Source of the DNA: an uncultured Clostridia bacterium
GTDB lineage: Bacteria; Bacillota; Clostridia; Christensenellales; Aristaeellaceae
DNA: 43,836 nt
Assembly (NCBI GenBank): GCA_934631025.1
Contig: CAKTXR010000020.1
Span: 1 to 43,836 of the forward strand
Reading direction: 5' to 3'
In this document: positions 7,684-16,360 of the stretch, piece after piece
Numbering within the stretch: position 1 is the first letter of the stretch
How the letters are laid out: every line of letters begins with the position of its first letter
Translations under genes and position numbers: made by a program
The notes under the pieces: generated by a model
Seen by the model: the letters and a program-made list of their open reading frames with translations, nothing else
Databases searched by the model: none
Told to the model about the DNA's origin: nothing

Positions 7684-8341
7684 ACAGCGCCTTGAGAAAG
7701 GCGGATATGACCTCGGCCAGACGCGCGTTGCCCGCGTCGTTCGGGTGCAGGCCGTCGGGCATATAGCGCTCCTGAAGCACCGGAACGCGCGGCTGTATGC
7801 CGGAGGCGGCGAAGAGATCGAGCACAGGCAGCGAATAGAACTCGGCCACCTCGCGGATGATGCGCACATAGTCGATCAGCCGGCCTACGTTCTCGGGCTT
7901 GTTGCCGTCGCCGCGGGGATTGTCCTCGTTCAGGCGGTGGGTGGGCGTGAGGACGACGATGCGCGCGGCGGGATATTTCTCGATCAGCGCGGTGTAGAGC
8001 GCGTGCAGGCCGCCGTAGAACGTCGTGTCCTCGCGGTCAGCCATTGTGCCGATGGGCGCGTCGCCATGGCCGAAGTCGTTCGTGCCGCCGAAGATCACGA
8101 TCACGTCCGCGTCCGCGTCCATCTCGGGCACGCGGCTGACGAAGTGCCGGTCGAAATCGGGGCAGCTCACGGTGGGCGTGTGCTGGCGGGCGATGCGCGT
8201 GCCGCTGATGCCGTAATTGCGGACGATCGCGCCGTACTGCGCGGCGATCAGGTCGCCGAAGCGCTTGTCAGGCGCGCTCGTGCCCACGCCGAAGGTAATG
8301 CTGTCTCCCAGAAGGTTGATCTTGCAGCCTTTAAGCTCCAT
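7682..8341 (-). CDS. SGNH/GDSL-family hydrolase
   Basis: A 219-residue esterase of the SGNH fold. Block I is LLGDSITFG with the catalytic Ser14. Block II contributes the oxyanion Gly. Block III is FGGTNDFGHG with the Asn, and block V is PDGLHPNDAG with the catalytic Asp and His. There is no signal peptide, so it is probably cytoplasmic and may deacetylate or de-esterify sugars. The ATG at 8341 is chosen because the fold begins immediately after it and an extended -10 promoter lies just upstream. It lies next to carbohydrate genes, which fits a carbohydrate esterase, but the substrate is unknown. Confidence 0.88.
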   Translation of the reverse strand: MELKGCKINLLGDSITFGVGTSAPDKRFGDLIAAQYGAIVRNYGISGTRIARQHTPTVSCPDFDRHFVSRVPEMDADADVIVIFGGTNDFGHGDAPIGTMADREDTTFYGGLHALYTALIEKYPAARIVVLTPTHRLNEDNPRGDGNKPENVGRLIDYVRIIREVAEFYSLPVLDLFAASGIQPRVPVLQERYMPDGLHPNDAGNARLAEVISAFLKAL

Positions 8342-8381
8342 GTGTATCCCAGCTTTCGCAAAAAATTTCCGTTCGAGCGCT

Positions 8382-8405
8382 ATTATAGCACACTTTGGGC
8401 GCGCG
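8382..8405 (-). promoter_or_regulatory. Extended -10 promoter of the SGNH hydrolase gene
   Basis: On the minus strand TGC-TATAAT forms an extended -10. No good -35 is visible, which is common with extended -10 sites. Confidence 0.5.
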
Positions 8406-8421
8406 CACAGCCCCCATGCGC

Positions 8422-8456
8422 AAAAAAACGCGGCCTTCGCGATGGAAAGCCGCGCA
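8422..8456 (-). terminator. Terminator of the glycyl radical enzyme gene
   Basis: On the minus strand, a GCGCGGC stem pairs with GCCGCGT and is followed by a run of seven T, 14 bases after the stop codon. Confidence 0.8.
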
Positions 8457-8469
8457 TTTTCTCTATTTA

Positions 8470-10443
8470 TCAGTTCTGGAACGTCCGCTCGAGCACCTTG
8501 AGCTTCAGGTCGTCGCTCAGGCGATAGAAATATTCGGAATAGCCGCCCACGCGCACGACCAGATTGCGGTGCGATTCGGGATCGCGATAAGCCTCCTCCA
8601 GCGTCTCGCGGGAGATACAGGTGATCTGGATCTGCATACCGCCCATCGCCATGTAGGCGGTCATCAGGCCGCGGATCACCGCGTCGCTGAACTGCGGCTG
8701 TATGGTGAAATTGACCACCGGCGTGCCCAGAGCCGATCTTAAATCGAGCGAGGCGACGCTTTGCAGCAGCGCCGTGGGGCCTTCCGTGTCCTTGCCGAAT
8801 ATGGCTGTGAGCGAATCGCACAGCGGGGAGCCACACGCGCGGCCGTCGGGCGTCGCGCCCACATGAGCGCCCGCGTAGCCGTAGGACTGGAACTGGATCG
8901 ACGAGGGCAGGAAGCCCCAGCCGACGGCGGTGGTCTGCTCGTCCAGATAGCCGAAGATTTCGTGCGAGAAGCGGTGCGAGAGCGCGTCCGCGTCGGGATC
9001 GCCGATGCCGAAGCGATGCGGGTGGTTCTTGACGGCGCGGCGGAAGTCCTCGTCGTTCAGCGCGGCGAGGAAGGCGGCCGCGTCGTGCTTTTCATCGCCG
9101 TAATAGCGGTCGCGGATGACCAGCAGCGAATCGATGACGTTGATCATGCCGGCAAAGCTCACGATGCTCCACAGATAGCGCGCGCCGCCCGCGTTGTACT
9201 CAAGCCCCTTGTCGATGCAGTCGCCGATGAGCAGCGTGCGCATGGGCACGGGGCAGAGCCGTATGCGGTCGCGCTGGGACTGGGCGACGCCGTCCATCAC
9301 GCGCACGGCTGCCTCGTGAACGGCGTGAAGATACCCCTCGTAGAACGCGCCGAACGTATCGGCGTGTTTGAGCAGCGCGGGCATGGTCTGGTCGAGTATG
9401 AGCGCCAGATTGACGCCCGCGTCGAGCGAGCCGACGTTGGACAGGCCGGAGATCATCATCTCGGTGCAGCCGCCGCCGCACAGACGCGTAAGATCCTCCT
9501 CGCGGATGAGCGGGAAGCGCCTTTTGAAGCCCTCCAGATAGAGCTTTTTGTTGTAGAGCGCGGGGGAGCCGCCGCCCGAGCGGATGCAGTCGAGCGCGGC
9601 CTGCCAGACGGAATCGGAGGTGTTTTCGTCGATGAACAGCTCGATCATCGGCCGGCGCAGACCGTGCGCGGCGTGCAGGCACACCTCGGTCAGGCGCGTC
9701 TCGACCAGCCCCAGCTGCATGGAATAGCCGCCGTTTTCGTCGAGATTCTCATAGAGATTGCGGATGAGCGGCTCCACATCCTCGCCGCGGTCGTAGGGCA
9801 TGAGCCCCTGCGCCAGCGAGCCAAGGTTGTCGCAGCTGTCCAGATAGAGCACGAAATTCCAGCCCACGATCGCCTGATACAGCGTGCGGCAGGGCTTGAA
9901 GGGCACAACTTTGAGCGCTTCGATCAGGCGCGGCTCGGCGTGAACCGATTCAAGATATTCAAGGCAGCGGGCGTGATAATTGCGGACGCCGGCCAGCAGA
10001 TGGGCAAGGCCGTCCCTGAGATCGTCGTCCTCAATCTTTGCGATGCGCGCGTCGTAGGAATCGAAGCCCTCGGCGAGTATGCGCTGCGTGTCGGGCATGG
10101 AATGCGTCCACATATCGCCCGCTACGGTGTGCTCCTTCGGCACGGACGAATGATAGCGGAAAAACTCGGACGACGCGAACAGATCGGCCATCTCAGCATC
10201 CTTTTCGCGCAGCCTGTTTATATCGTACCAGTAGCCGCCCATGTAGTTGGGGTCGACCGTGCCGCACGAAGGCCGCGCGCCGGAGGGATAGAGCCGCCCC
10301 GGCTGATAGACGGGCGCGGGCATGGCCTCGTAATAGCGCCGCAGGCCCAGCGCCTTTCGGTAGAACAGGCCGCGGTCGGTGTTTTCATAAAGGCCGGCGA
10401 GCAGCGGCTCGCCCATATTGAGAAAGCGTTCGGATACAGTCAT
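8470..10443 (-). CDS. Glycyl radical enzyme of unassigned subtype
   Basis: A 657-residue member of the pyruvate formate-lyase superfamily. The C-terminal glycyl radical loop VRVGGYSEYF places the radical on Gly634. The thiyl cysteine is Cys326 in CGGGCTEMM, with Glu328 two residues on. A Cys-x-Glu pair is the pattern of dehydratase and C-C/C-N/C-S lyase members, not of formate lyase, which has adjacent cysteines. It is about 100 residues shorter than most relatives (about 750-850). No activating radical SAM enzyme lies next to it in this window. A divergent AraC regulator and a candidate operator lie upstream, so it is probably induced by its own substrate. The substrate cannot be named from sequence alone. 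Confidence 0.85.
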   Translation of the reverse strand: MTVSERFLNMGEPLLAGLYENTDRGLFYRKALGLRRYYEAMPAPVYQPGRLYPSGARPSCGTVDPNYMGGYWYDINRLREKDAEMADLFASSEFFRYHSSVPKEHTVAGDMWTHSMPDTQRILAEGFDSYDARIAKIEDDDLRDGLAHLLAGVRNYHARCLEYLESVHAEPRLIEALKVVPFKPCRTLYQAIVGWNFVLYLDSCDNLGSLAQGLMPYDRGEDVEPLIRNLYENLDENGGYSMQLGLVETRLTEVCLHAAHGLRRPMIELFIDENTSDSVWQAALDCIRSGGGSPALYNKKLYLEGFKRRFPLIREEDLTRLCGGGCTEMMISGLSNVGSLDAGVNLALILDQTMPALLKHADTFGAFYEGYLHAVHEAAVRVMDGVAQSQRDRIRLCPVPMRTLLIGDCIDKGLEYNAGGARYLWSIVSFAGMINVIDSLLVIRDRYYGDEKHDAAAFLAALNDEDFRRAVKNHPHRFGIGDPDADALSHRFSHEIFGYLDEQTTAVGWGFLPSSIQFQSYGYAGAHVGATPDGRACGSPLCDSLTAIFGKDTEGPTALLQSVASLDLRSALGTPVVNFTIQPQFSDAVIRGLMTAYMAMGGMQIQITCISRETLEEAYRDPESHRNLVVRVGGYSEYFYRLSDDLKLKVLERTFQN

Positions 10444-10616
10444 TTAATTGCGCTCCGTTTCATTGAGTGTGGGTCTGAAAAAGGAGGGCTTCGGTTTCGC
10501 CGCGAAAAAACGCGGCCTGAGGGCGCGCCTTCAAAACGGCGGCTGAGCCGGCGCGGCATTGTTTGACGCGTGCGTTTGACTCTGCCATCATCATAAATTA
10601 TTTTGAGCGGAATTGC

Positions 10617-10649
10617 TATTGTAAAATCATGCGGCGATATGGTAAAATC
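10617..10649. promoter_or_regulatory. Candidate AraC-type operator: 12-bp direct repeat, 21-bp period
   Basis: TATTGTAAAATC at 10617 and TATGGTAAAATC at 10638 match at 11 of 12 positions and lie exactly 21 bases (two helical turns) apart. This is the arrangement bound by AraC-family proteins. The site lies between the divergent glycyl radical enzyme and AraC genes. Confidence 0.55.
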
Positions 10650-10673
10650 GTACCTGAAGGGGAGGGGATCGCC

Positions 10674-11471
10674 ATGCGGCACGAGGTGTTTTCATCCGAG
10701 ACGTTTCTCTCGGTCTGTGTTCAATGGGCGGGCTGGAGCGACGATCCCGCCGTCGCGCGTTTCGGCCCGGCGCGCCGAAACAGCACGATCGTCCACTACT
10801 GTACTGCCGGCGCGGGCTTTTACAACGGCCACAGCGTGCATGCGGGGCAGGGCTTTATCATTCGGCCGGGCGACTGGGAGGAATATCATCCCGATGAGAA
10901 AAATCCCTGGACGTTCTTCTGGCTGGTCATTTCCGCGCCCGATCCCGAGCAAATCCTCCGCTTTTACGACGAAAATCCCGAAACGCACGTCTTTGACTAT
11001 GATTTCGTGAGCGACGTGCGCGATATGCAGCGCTGGCTCAGCGCCCATTCGAGCGCGCGGCCGCAGGGGCTGAAGAACTGGACGCTGCTCATGCGCCTGC
11101 TCGATCTGCACCTCGCGCACGAAAAGCGCGCGTCCAGTCCCGCCGCCGGATATGCCGAATACGCGCGCAGCTATATCGAATATCACGCCTCGTCGCGCGT
11201 GACCGTGAACGACGTGGCGCGCAAAATCGGCGTGAGCGCGTCGTATCTCTATCGCATATTCACGGCGGCCTACGGCTGCTCGCCCCGGCAATTTCTGAAC
11301 GAATGCCGGCTGCGCCGCGCGCGGGAACTGCTGGGCGCGGGCGAGAGCGTCGCGGAGACGGCGCGCGCCGCGGGCTATGACGACGCGCTGGAGTTCTCGC
11401 GCTTTTTCAAGGCGCACACCGGCCTTTCGCCCAGCGCCTACGCCGCGAAAAAATCGGGGCGCGGGCAATGA
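10674..11471 (+). CDS. AraC-family transcriptional regulator
   Basis: A 265-residue regulator. The N-terminal AraC-type cupin (about 1-150) contains HYCTAGAGFYNGH and GQGFIIRPGDWEEYHPD, which fit a sugar-binding arm and barrel. The C-terminal double helix-turn-helix follows (about 165-262), with VTVNDVARKIGVSASYLYRIF and the end signature YDDALEFSRFFKAHTGLSPSAYA. The start at 10674 is chosen because of the AAGGGGAGGGG site eight bases upstream. It is divergent from the glycyl radical enzyme gene and upstream of the GH89 gene, so it may control either or both. Confidence 0.92.
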   Translation: MRHEVFSSETFLSVCVQWAGWSDDPAVARFGPARRNSTIVHYCTAGAGFYNGHSVHAGQGFIIRPGDWEEYHPDEKNPWTFFWLVISAPDPEQILRFYDENPETHVFDYDFVSDVRDMQRWLSAHSSARPQGLKNWTLLMRLLDLHLAHEKRASSPAAGYAEYARSYIEYHASSRVTVNDVARKIGVSASYLYRIFTAAYGCSPRQFLNECRLRRARELLGAGESVAETARAAGYDDALEFSRFFKAHTGLSPSAYAAKKSGRGQ

Positions 11472-11495
11472 TTTTATAAGGCGGCGCGGATGTTC

Positions 11496-11524
11496 TTGAC
11501 AGGGGCGGTTTATGCGGTTATAAT
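11496..11524 (+). promoter_or_regulatory. Consensus promoter of the GH89 gene
   Basis: A perfect TTGACA, a 17-base spacer and a perfect TATAAT. It is the strongest sigma-A promoter in the window, lying 56 bases upstream of the GH89 start. Confidence 0.9.
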
Positions 11525-11580
11525 GAGCGCGAAACTCTTCGCATCCGTATATCAAATACGCACGGGAGGATTGTCTGACT

Positions 11581-13653
11581 ATGAAGGAGCTTATTGAACG
11601 GCTGATGCCCGGCCGGTCGGGCGAGTTTGTCTGGGAGATCGATCCGTCGCTGGACGGCTTTGAAATTTCCGCGCGCGACGGGAAGATCAGCCTGCGCGCC
11701 CGCGACGTATCGGCGCTCTCGGCCGCGCTGGGAGAGTATCTGCGCGCGGTCGCGGGGATCGATCTGGCCTGGCTGGGCGACGGCCTTGATCGGCTGCCCG
11801 CTTCGCTGCCGCTGCCTGAAGGGACGATTGCGCGCGCGATTTTACAGAAATACCGCAGCGCGTTCAACTATTGCACGTTTTCCTACACGATGGTCTGGTG
11901 GGACTGGGCGCGCTGGGAGCGCGAGCTGGATCACATGGCGCTCTCGGGAATCAATCTGCCGCTGATGACGGTGGGGCTTGAGGGCGTGTGGTACGATACG
12001 CTCCTCGAGTTCGGCCTGAGCGACGAGGAAGCGCGCTCTTTTCTGTGCGGGCCGGCGTTCCTGGCCTGGCAGTGGCTGACCAACATCGAGAGCTTCTGCG
12101 GGCCGCTGCCGAAGAGCTGGATCGACGATCACGTCGCGCTGGGGCGCAGGATCATCGCCCGAATGCGCGAGCTGGGCATGACGCCCATCATGCAGGGCCC
12201 CTCCGGCTTGTGCCCGCGCCTGTTCAAGGAGAAGTTCCCGAACGCCAACATCCGCTTCAAGCCGGAATGGAACAACATCGGCTTTACCGCCGAGATCGAT
12301 CCGCTCGATCCGCTCTTCGCACGGCTGGGCGAGACGTTTCTGCGCCACGAAAAGGAGCTGTTCGGCGCGTACGGCTTTTACGCGTCCGATCCGTTCCACG
12401 AGGGCTATCCGCCGGTCGACACGCCGGACTATCTGCACGCGGTCGGCGAGGGCATCGTGAACATCCTCAAAAAGCACGACGAGAACTACACATGGGTCCT
12501 GCAGGCATGGTCGCTCAGGAAGGACATTATCATGGCCGCGCCCAAGGAGCACGTTCTGGTGCTCGATCTGCGCTGGCGCGATTATGCGCATGACGACTGC
12601 TTCTGGGGCTATCCGTTCGTGACCGGCACGCTGAACAACTTCGGCGGCAACGTCAACGCGCACGGCGATATGGCGCACATGGCGGCCAATCCCTTCCTCA
12701 TGGCGCGCGCCGCCGCCCCCAACTGCGTGGGCACGGGCGTGTTCATGGAGGGCATCGAGCGCAACGTCGCCTATTACGAGCTGGCCTACGATATGCTCAC
12801 GCGCGCCGAGCCGGTCGATCTGGACAGGTGGATTGAGGGCTACTGCGAGCGGCGCTACGGCGCAGCGCATCCCGCTTATGTGAAAGCGTGGCGGCTCTTG
12901 CGCGAATCGGCCTACGGCCCCGGCACCGACGGCGTGGAGCGCGCCTCGATCGTCTGCGCCCGCCCGTCGATTCATCCGCGCAAGTCCGGCCCCAGTCTGG
13001 AGATGGAGATCGCCTACAATACCGAAAAGTTCAACGAGGCCGTGCGGCTGCTGCTCTCCGTGCCCTCCGATACGGCGGGCTATCGCGCCGACGCGGTTGA
13101 TCTGATGCGTCAGGTGATCTCGAACGCGGCGCAGCGCTTTTATCCCGGCGTGACGGCGGCGATCGAAGCGCGCGATGCGGCGGCTTTCGAGGAAACGTCG
13201 GCGCGCTTTATGGAGATGCTGGACGATATGGATCATCTTCTGTATCTCTCGGACAGCCTGCGCCTTGACAAGTGGCTGGACGGCGCGGTCTCCTGCGCGC
13301 ATAACGACGCGGAGGCGGCGCTCTATGAGTGGAACGCCCGCGTGCAGATCACGCTGTGGGGCTTTGAGGAAAACAGCACGCTCTATGACTACGCCTGGAA
13401 GGAATGGGCGGGGCTGATTAAGGACTTCTATATGGGGCGCTGGCAGCGCTTCTTCGACATGATCCGCCGCCATCCGGATTATACCGACGCGGGTCTGCCC
13501 GACGATCGCGGCCGCGAGGCGTGGCGCGCCGATGGGTTCTATTCCGATCTGGCCGACTGGGAGAGCGCGTGGACGCACAGCCGCGTCCGTCCGGAAAAGC
13601 GCGCGGTCTCGCCGGCACTGATTAAAGAGCTGGCAGAGAAATATCTGCTCTGA
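11581..13653 (+). CDS. Alpha-N-acetylglucosaminidase, GH89 (NAGLU family)
   Basis: A 690-residue glycoside hydrolase that removes terminal alpha-linked GlcNAc, as found on gastric mucin and heparan-type glycans. The order follows human NAGLU: an N-terminal mixed domain, then a barrel containing KYRSAFNYCTFSYTMVWWDW, and a helical C-terminal domain. The expected acid/base and nucleophile glutamates are Glu274 in DPFHEGYPP and Glu390 in VFMEGIE. LQAWSLR, LRWRDY and LNNFGGNVNAHGD are further family-type stretches. There is no signal peptide, so unlike clostridial secreted GH89 enzymes it probably acts on imported oligosaccharide. A GGGAGGA ribosome site lies just upstream of the ATG. It is transcribed alone from a consensus promoter. 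Confidence 0.92.
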   Translation: MKELIERLMPGRSGEFVWEIDPSLDGFEISARDGKISLRARDVSALSAALGEYLRAVAGIDLAWLGDGLDRLPASLPLPEGTIARAILQKYRSAFNYCTFSYTMVWWDWARWERELDHMALSGINLPLMTVGLEGVWYDTLLEFGLSDEEARSFLCGPAFLAWQWLTNIESFCGPLPKSWIDDHVALGRRIIARMRELGMTPIMQGPSGLCPRLFKEKFPNANIRFKPEWNNIGFTAEIDPLDPLFARLGETFLRHEKELFGAYGFYASDPFHEGYPPVDTPDYLHAVGEGIVNILKKHDENYTWVLQAWSLRKDIIMAAPKEHVLVLDLRWRDYAHDDCFWGYPFVTGTLNNFGGNVNAHGDMAHMAANPFLMARAAAPNCVGTGVFMEGIERNVAYYELAYDMLTRAEPVDLDRWIEGYCERRYGAAHPAYVKAWRLLRESAYGPGTDGVERASIVCARPSIHPRKSGPSLEMEIAYNTEKFNEAVRLLLSVPSDTAGYRADAVDLMRQVISNAAQRFYPGVTAAIEARDAAAFEETSARFMEMLDDMDHLLYLSDSLRLDKWLDGAVSCAHNDAEAALYEWNARVQITLWGFEENSTLYDYAWKEWAGLIKDFYMGRWQRFFDMIRRHPDYTDAGLPDDRGREAWRADGFYSDLADWESAWTHSRVRPEKRAVSPALIKELAEKYLL

Positions 13654-13677
13654 CGGATTGTTCCAAAGCGCATAAGA

Positions 13678-13718
13678 AGCGAGCTGCAATATCACGGCGG
13701 TATTGCAGCTCGCTTTTT
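13678..13718. terminator. Bidirectional terminator between the GH89 and transglutaminase genes
   Basis: A perfect 14-bp stem (AGCGAGCTGCAATA and its complement) with a nine-base loop and TTTTT. Confidence 0.9.
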
Positions 13719-13730
13719 GCGGTTTTTGCG

Positions 13731-14828
13731 CTATTTGTAGAGATAATAGCTGATGTAGAGATCGTCGCCCACGGTCTTGTACCAGCTCTTCCAGCTCCAG
13801 CCGGACAGCACGCGCTGTACGGCGCGGTTCAGCGCGTCGTTGTCGTAGGCCATGTTCGGCAGCATGATCGTATCGGTGACGATTCCCTGATCGAGCCGCC
13901 AGCTCATATAGCCCGCCGCGTAATCCCAGCCGTCGCACACGCCGCCCACGGCGTTATAGTAGTAGGCGTGGGCGCTCGCGCCGGCGATGGGGTCGAGCAG
14001 AGAAGCGTCGTCCCAGAAGTGCGTGCGGCCGAGCCGGTCCGCGCCGACGTTGAAATAGATGCAGTAGGGGGAGAAGGGGCGGCTCTCGTCCTCGAGATCG
14101 TCCCACGTCACGTCGACGGCGTACCATTCGCCGTCCATGGCGATTTCGTTCCACATATGGTTGGGATTGCCCTCGAAGGGATTGTCGGTCGTGCCGTGAA
14201 CCAGCCGCACGGTAAAGCCCGCCAGATTGCCCAGCAGATAGAATGCGTCCGCATAGCCGTCGCAGTCCGCCACGCCGTCCAGCAGCACGCCGACGGCGGT
14301 GTCCTTGCGCTCAAGGCCGTCGTTGTTGTTGGTATAGTAGACCGTGCGGCGGGCGATTTCGTCGTGCAGGTATTTTTCGAGCGCGATGGCGTCGCCCGTC
14401 TCGGCCTGAGCGCGCGCGACGATCTCCTGCGCGGCGTTGTAGAGTGCCCAGTCGGTCTCCGACATGTCGGAAAAGTCGTTCCTCCGCCATTTGTTCAGCA
14501 CGCGGTAGCCCGGATAGTAGGTGATGTTCGAATAGTGGAAGCGGCAGCGGCCCGTCCAGTACTCCATGTCCCGCAGCGCGATTCCCGACGCGTCCTCGAT
14601 GTCGTGGATCAGCGCAAAATCGTTTTCGGTCAGGCGGGCGAACACATCCTCCGGACAGGTGATGGCAAACTCCGGCTCGAGATACTCGCTCGCGCCGAGC
14701 ATAATCGATTTGAAATCCTCCAGCGAATCGGCGCTGTAGGACGGCGCTTCCTCCCGCGCGAGGGTGTGAAGGGGGAGAATGAGCAGGACGAGCGCCAGAA
14801 GGAGCGCTGTGCGGCGGACGGCGGTCAT
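13731..14828 (-). CDS. Secreted transglutaminase-like protein
   Basis: A 365-residue exported protein. The signal peptide is residues 1-24 (basic start, Leu/Ala-rich core, then LHTLA-REE). The transglutaminase/protease-like core has Cys189 in GVADCDGYADAF, His224 in GNPNHMWNEI and Asp239 in WYAVDVTWDD, which together make the catalytic triad. The last 100 residues are aromatic-rich and of unknown role. Bacterial members usually act as peptidases or cross-linkers at the cell surface, and the substrate is unknown. The ATG at 14828 gives a proper signal sequence and has a GAAGGCGA ribosome site. It is convergent with GH89. Confidence 0.88.
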   Translation of the reverse strand: MTAVRRTALLLALVLLILPLHTLAREEAPSYSADSLEDFKSIMLGASEYLEPEFAITCPEDVFARLTENDFALIHDIEDASGIALRDMEYWTGRCRFHYSNITYYPGYRVLNKWRRNDFSDMSETDWALYNAAQEIVARAQAETGDAIALEKYLHDEIARRTVYYTNNNDGLERKDTAVGVLLDGVADCDGYADAFYLLGNLAGFTVRLVHGTTDNPFEGNPNHMWNEIAMDGEWYAVDVTWDDLEDESRPFSPYCIYFNVGADRLGRTHFWDDASLLDPIAGASAHAYYYNAVGGVCDGWDYAAGYMSWRLDQGIVTDTIMLPNMAYDNDALNRAVQRVLSGWSWKSWYKTVGDDLYISYYLYK

Positions 14829-14862
14829 GATGTGTCGCCTTCTTTCGTGTGATGCTGTATTC

Positions 14863-14868
14863 AGTATA
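14863..14868 (-). promoter_or_regulatory. -10 of the transglutaminase-like gene
   Basis: On the minus strand TGC-TATACT forms an extended -10. The -35 region is weak. Confidence 0.4.
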
Positions 14869-14913
14869 GCACGCGCGGCGGAGACAATCCAGAGGGAAGC
14901 GCAAAAATGGGTG

Positions 14914-14942
14914 TTCCCATTCATCGAAATCTATGTTACAAT
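14914..14942 (+). promoter_or_regulatory. Probable promoter of the MATE operon
   Basis: TTCCCA (four of six consensus positions) and TACAAT are separated by 17 bases, 38 bases upstream of the MATE start. Confidence 0.45.
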
Positions 14943-14980
14943 GGCGATAGAATAGATTTTCAAAGGCGGAGGGGCGCTTT

Positions 14981-16339
14981 ATGGCGAAAAGCAGAAACAG
15001 CGTGGATATGACGCAGGGCAGCATTGAACGGCTGCTCATTATGTTTGCGCTGCCGCTGCTGCTGGGACAGATTTTCCAGCAGCTTTACAATGCGGTGGAC
15101 GGCGTGGTCGTGGGCCGGTTTGTGGGCAAGGAGGCTCTGGCGGCGGTCGGCGCGTCGGGCAACATCATCAACGCGCTGATCAGCTTCTTTACCGGACTGG
15201 GCACGGGCAGCGGCGTGGTGATTTCCCAGTATTTCGGCGCGCACAACGACAAGGGCGTGCGCGACACCGTGCATACCACCGTTGTGGCGACCCTCATACT
15301 GGCCGTGTTCTGCACGATTCTGGGCGTGACGGCGACCGGCACGATCCTTCAATGGATGGACACGCCCGCCGACGTCGAGCCGCAGGCGGCCGCCTATCTG
15401 CGCATCTATTTCGCGGGCGTGGCGGGGCTGATGTTCTACAACATCGGCTCGGGCATTCTGCGCGCCGTGGGTGATTCGACGCGGCCTTTGTATTTCCTGA
15501 TCTTCTCCGCGCTGCTCAATCTGGGGATTGACCTGCTGTTCGTGTGCGTGTTCCGCATGGGCATCGAGGGCGCGGCCTGGGCGACGATCATCGCGCAGGC
15601 GATCTCGGCGGTGCTGACGTTCGTCGTGCTGGGGCGCGAGAAGGGCAGCTACCGCGTGGAGCTGCGGGCGCTGTCGATTAAGAAGAGCGTGCTGGGTCAG
15701 GTGATTAAGATCGGCCTGCCCATGGCGGTGCAGACGGGCATCATATCGCTCTCGAACGTGTTCGTGCAGGCGTATATCAACGCCTTCCAGTCGGCCTGCA
15801 TGGCGGGCTGGGCGAGCTATAACAAGCTGGACGCGTTTGTCTGGCTGCCGATGCTCAGCCTGGGCATGGCCGTGACTACGTTCGTGGGGCAGAACCTGGG
15901 CGCAGGCAAGCCGGAACGCGCGCGCCGCGGCGTTCGCGTGTCGGTGGTGCTCTCGCTCGTCTCGACGACGCTGCTGGTCATCCCGATGATGGTTTTCGCC
16001 GACTCGTTTTTGCGGATATTCAACGGCGAGGAGGATGTGCTTTACTACGGGCGGATGTTCGTGGTGTATATGTCGCCGTTCTATATCCCCTATACGTTCA
16101 CGCAGATCTATTCCGGCGCGCTGCGGGGCGCGGGCGATTCGGTCAAGCCCATGTTCATCTGCATATTCTCGTTTGTGATTTTCCGGCAGATCTATCTGTT
16201 CATCGGCACGCGCTTCATCACGCATCCGCTGTTCGTGGGCATGGGTTATCCGGCGGGCTGGATGGTCAGCGTCCTGCTGATGGTGATCGCCTACCGGCGC
16301 AGCCATTGGGAGGAGAAGCGCCTGATCGCGGCGGAATAG
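14981..16339 (+). CDS. MATE-family efflux transporter
   Basis: A 452-residue polytopic membrane protein with the two-lobed, 12-helix MATE layout. The start region TQGSIERLLIMFALPLLLGQ and the following LYNAVDGVVVGRFVGKEALAAVG are the family's first-helix signature. The second lobe begins about residue 240 with GLPMAVQTGIISLSN. These proteins export cationic drugs or metabolites using Na+ or H+ gradients. A GGAGGGG ribosome site precedes the ATG. A flavodoxin-like gene follows after 21 bases in the same direction, probably in one operon. The substrate is not predictable. Confidence 0.93.
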   Translation: MAKSRNSVDMTQGSIERLLIMFALPLLLGQIFQQLYNAVDGVVVGRFVGKEALAAVGASGNIINALISFFTGLGTGSGVVISQYFGAHNDKGVRDTVHTTVVATLILAVFCTILGVTATGTILQWMDTPADVEPQAAAYLRIYFAGVAGLMFYNIGSGILRAVGDSTRPLYFLIFSALLNLGIDLLFVCVFRMGIEGAAWATIIAQAISAVLTFVVLGREKGSYRVELRALSIKKSVLGQVIKIGLPMAVQTGIISLSNVFVQAYINAFQSACMAGWASYNKLDAFVWLPMLSLGMAVTTFVGQNLGAGKPERARRGVRVSVVLSLVSTTLLVIPMMVFADSFLRIFNGEEDVLYYGRMFVVYMSPFYIPYTFTQIYSGALRGAGDSVKPMFICIFSFVIFRQIYLFIGTRFITHPLFVGMGYPAGWMVSVLLMVIAYRRSHWEEKRLIAAE

Positions 16340-16360
16340 CCGCACGAAAGGACAACTGTC

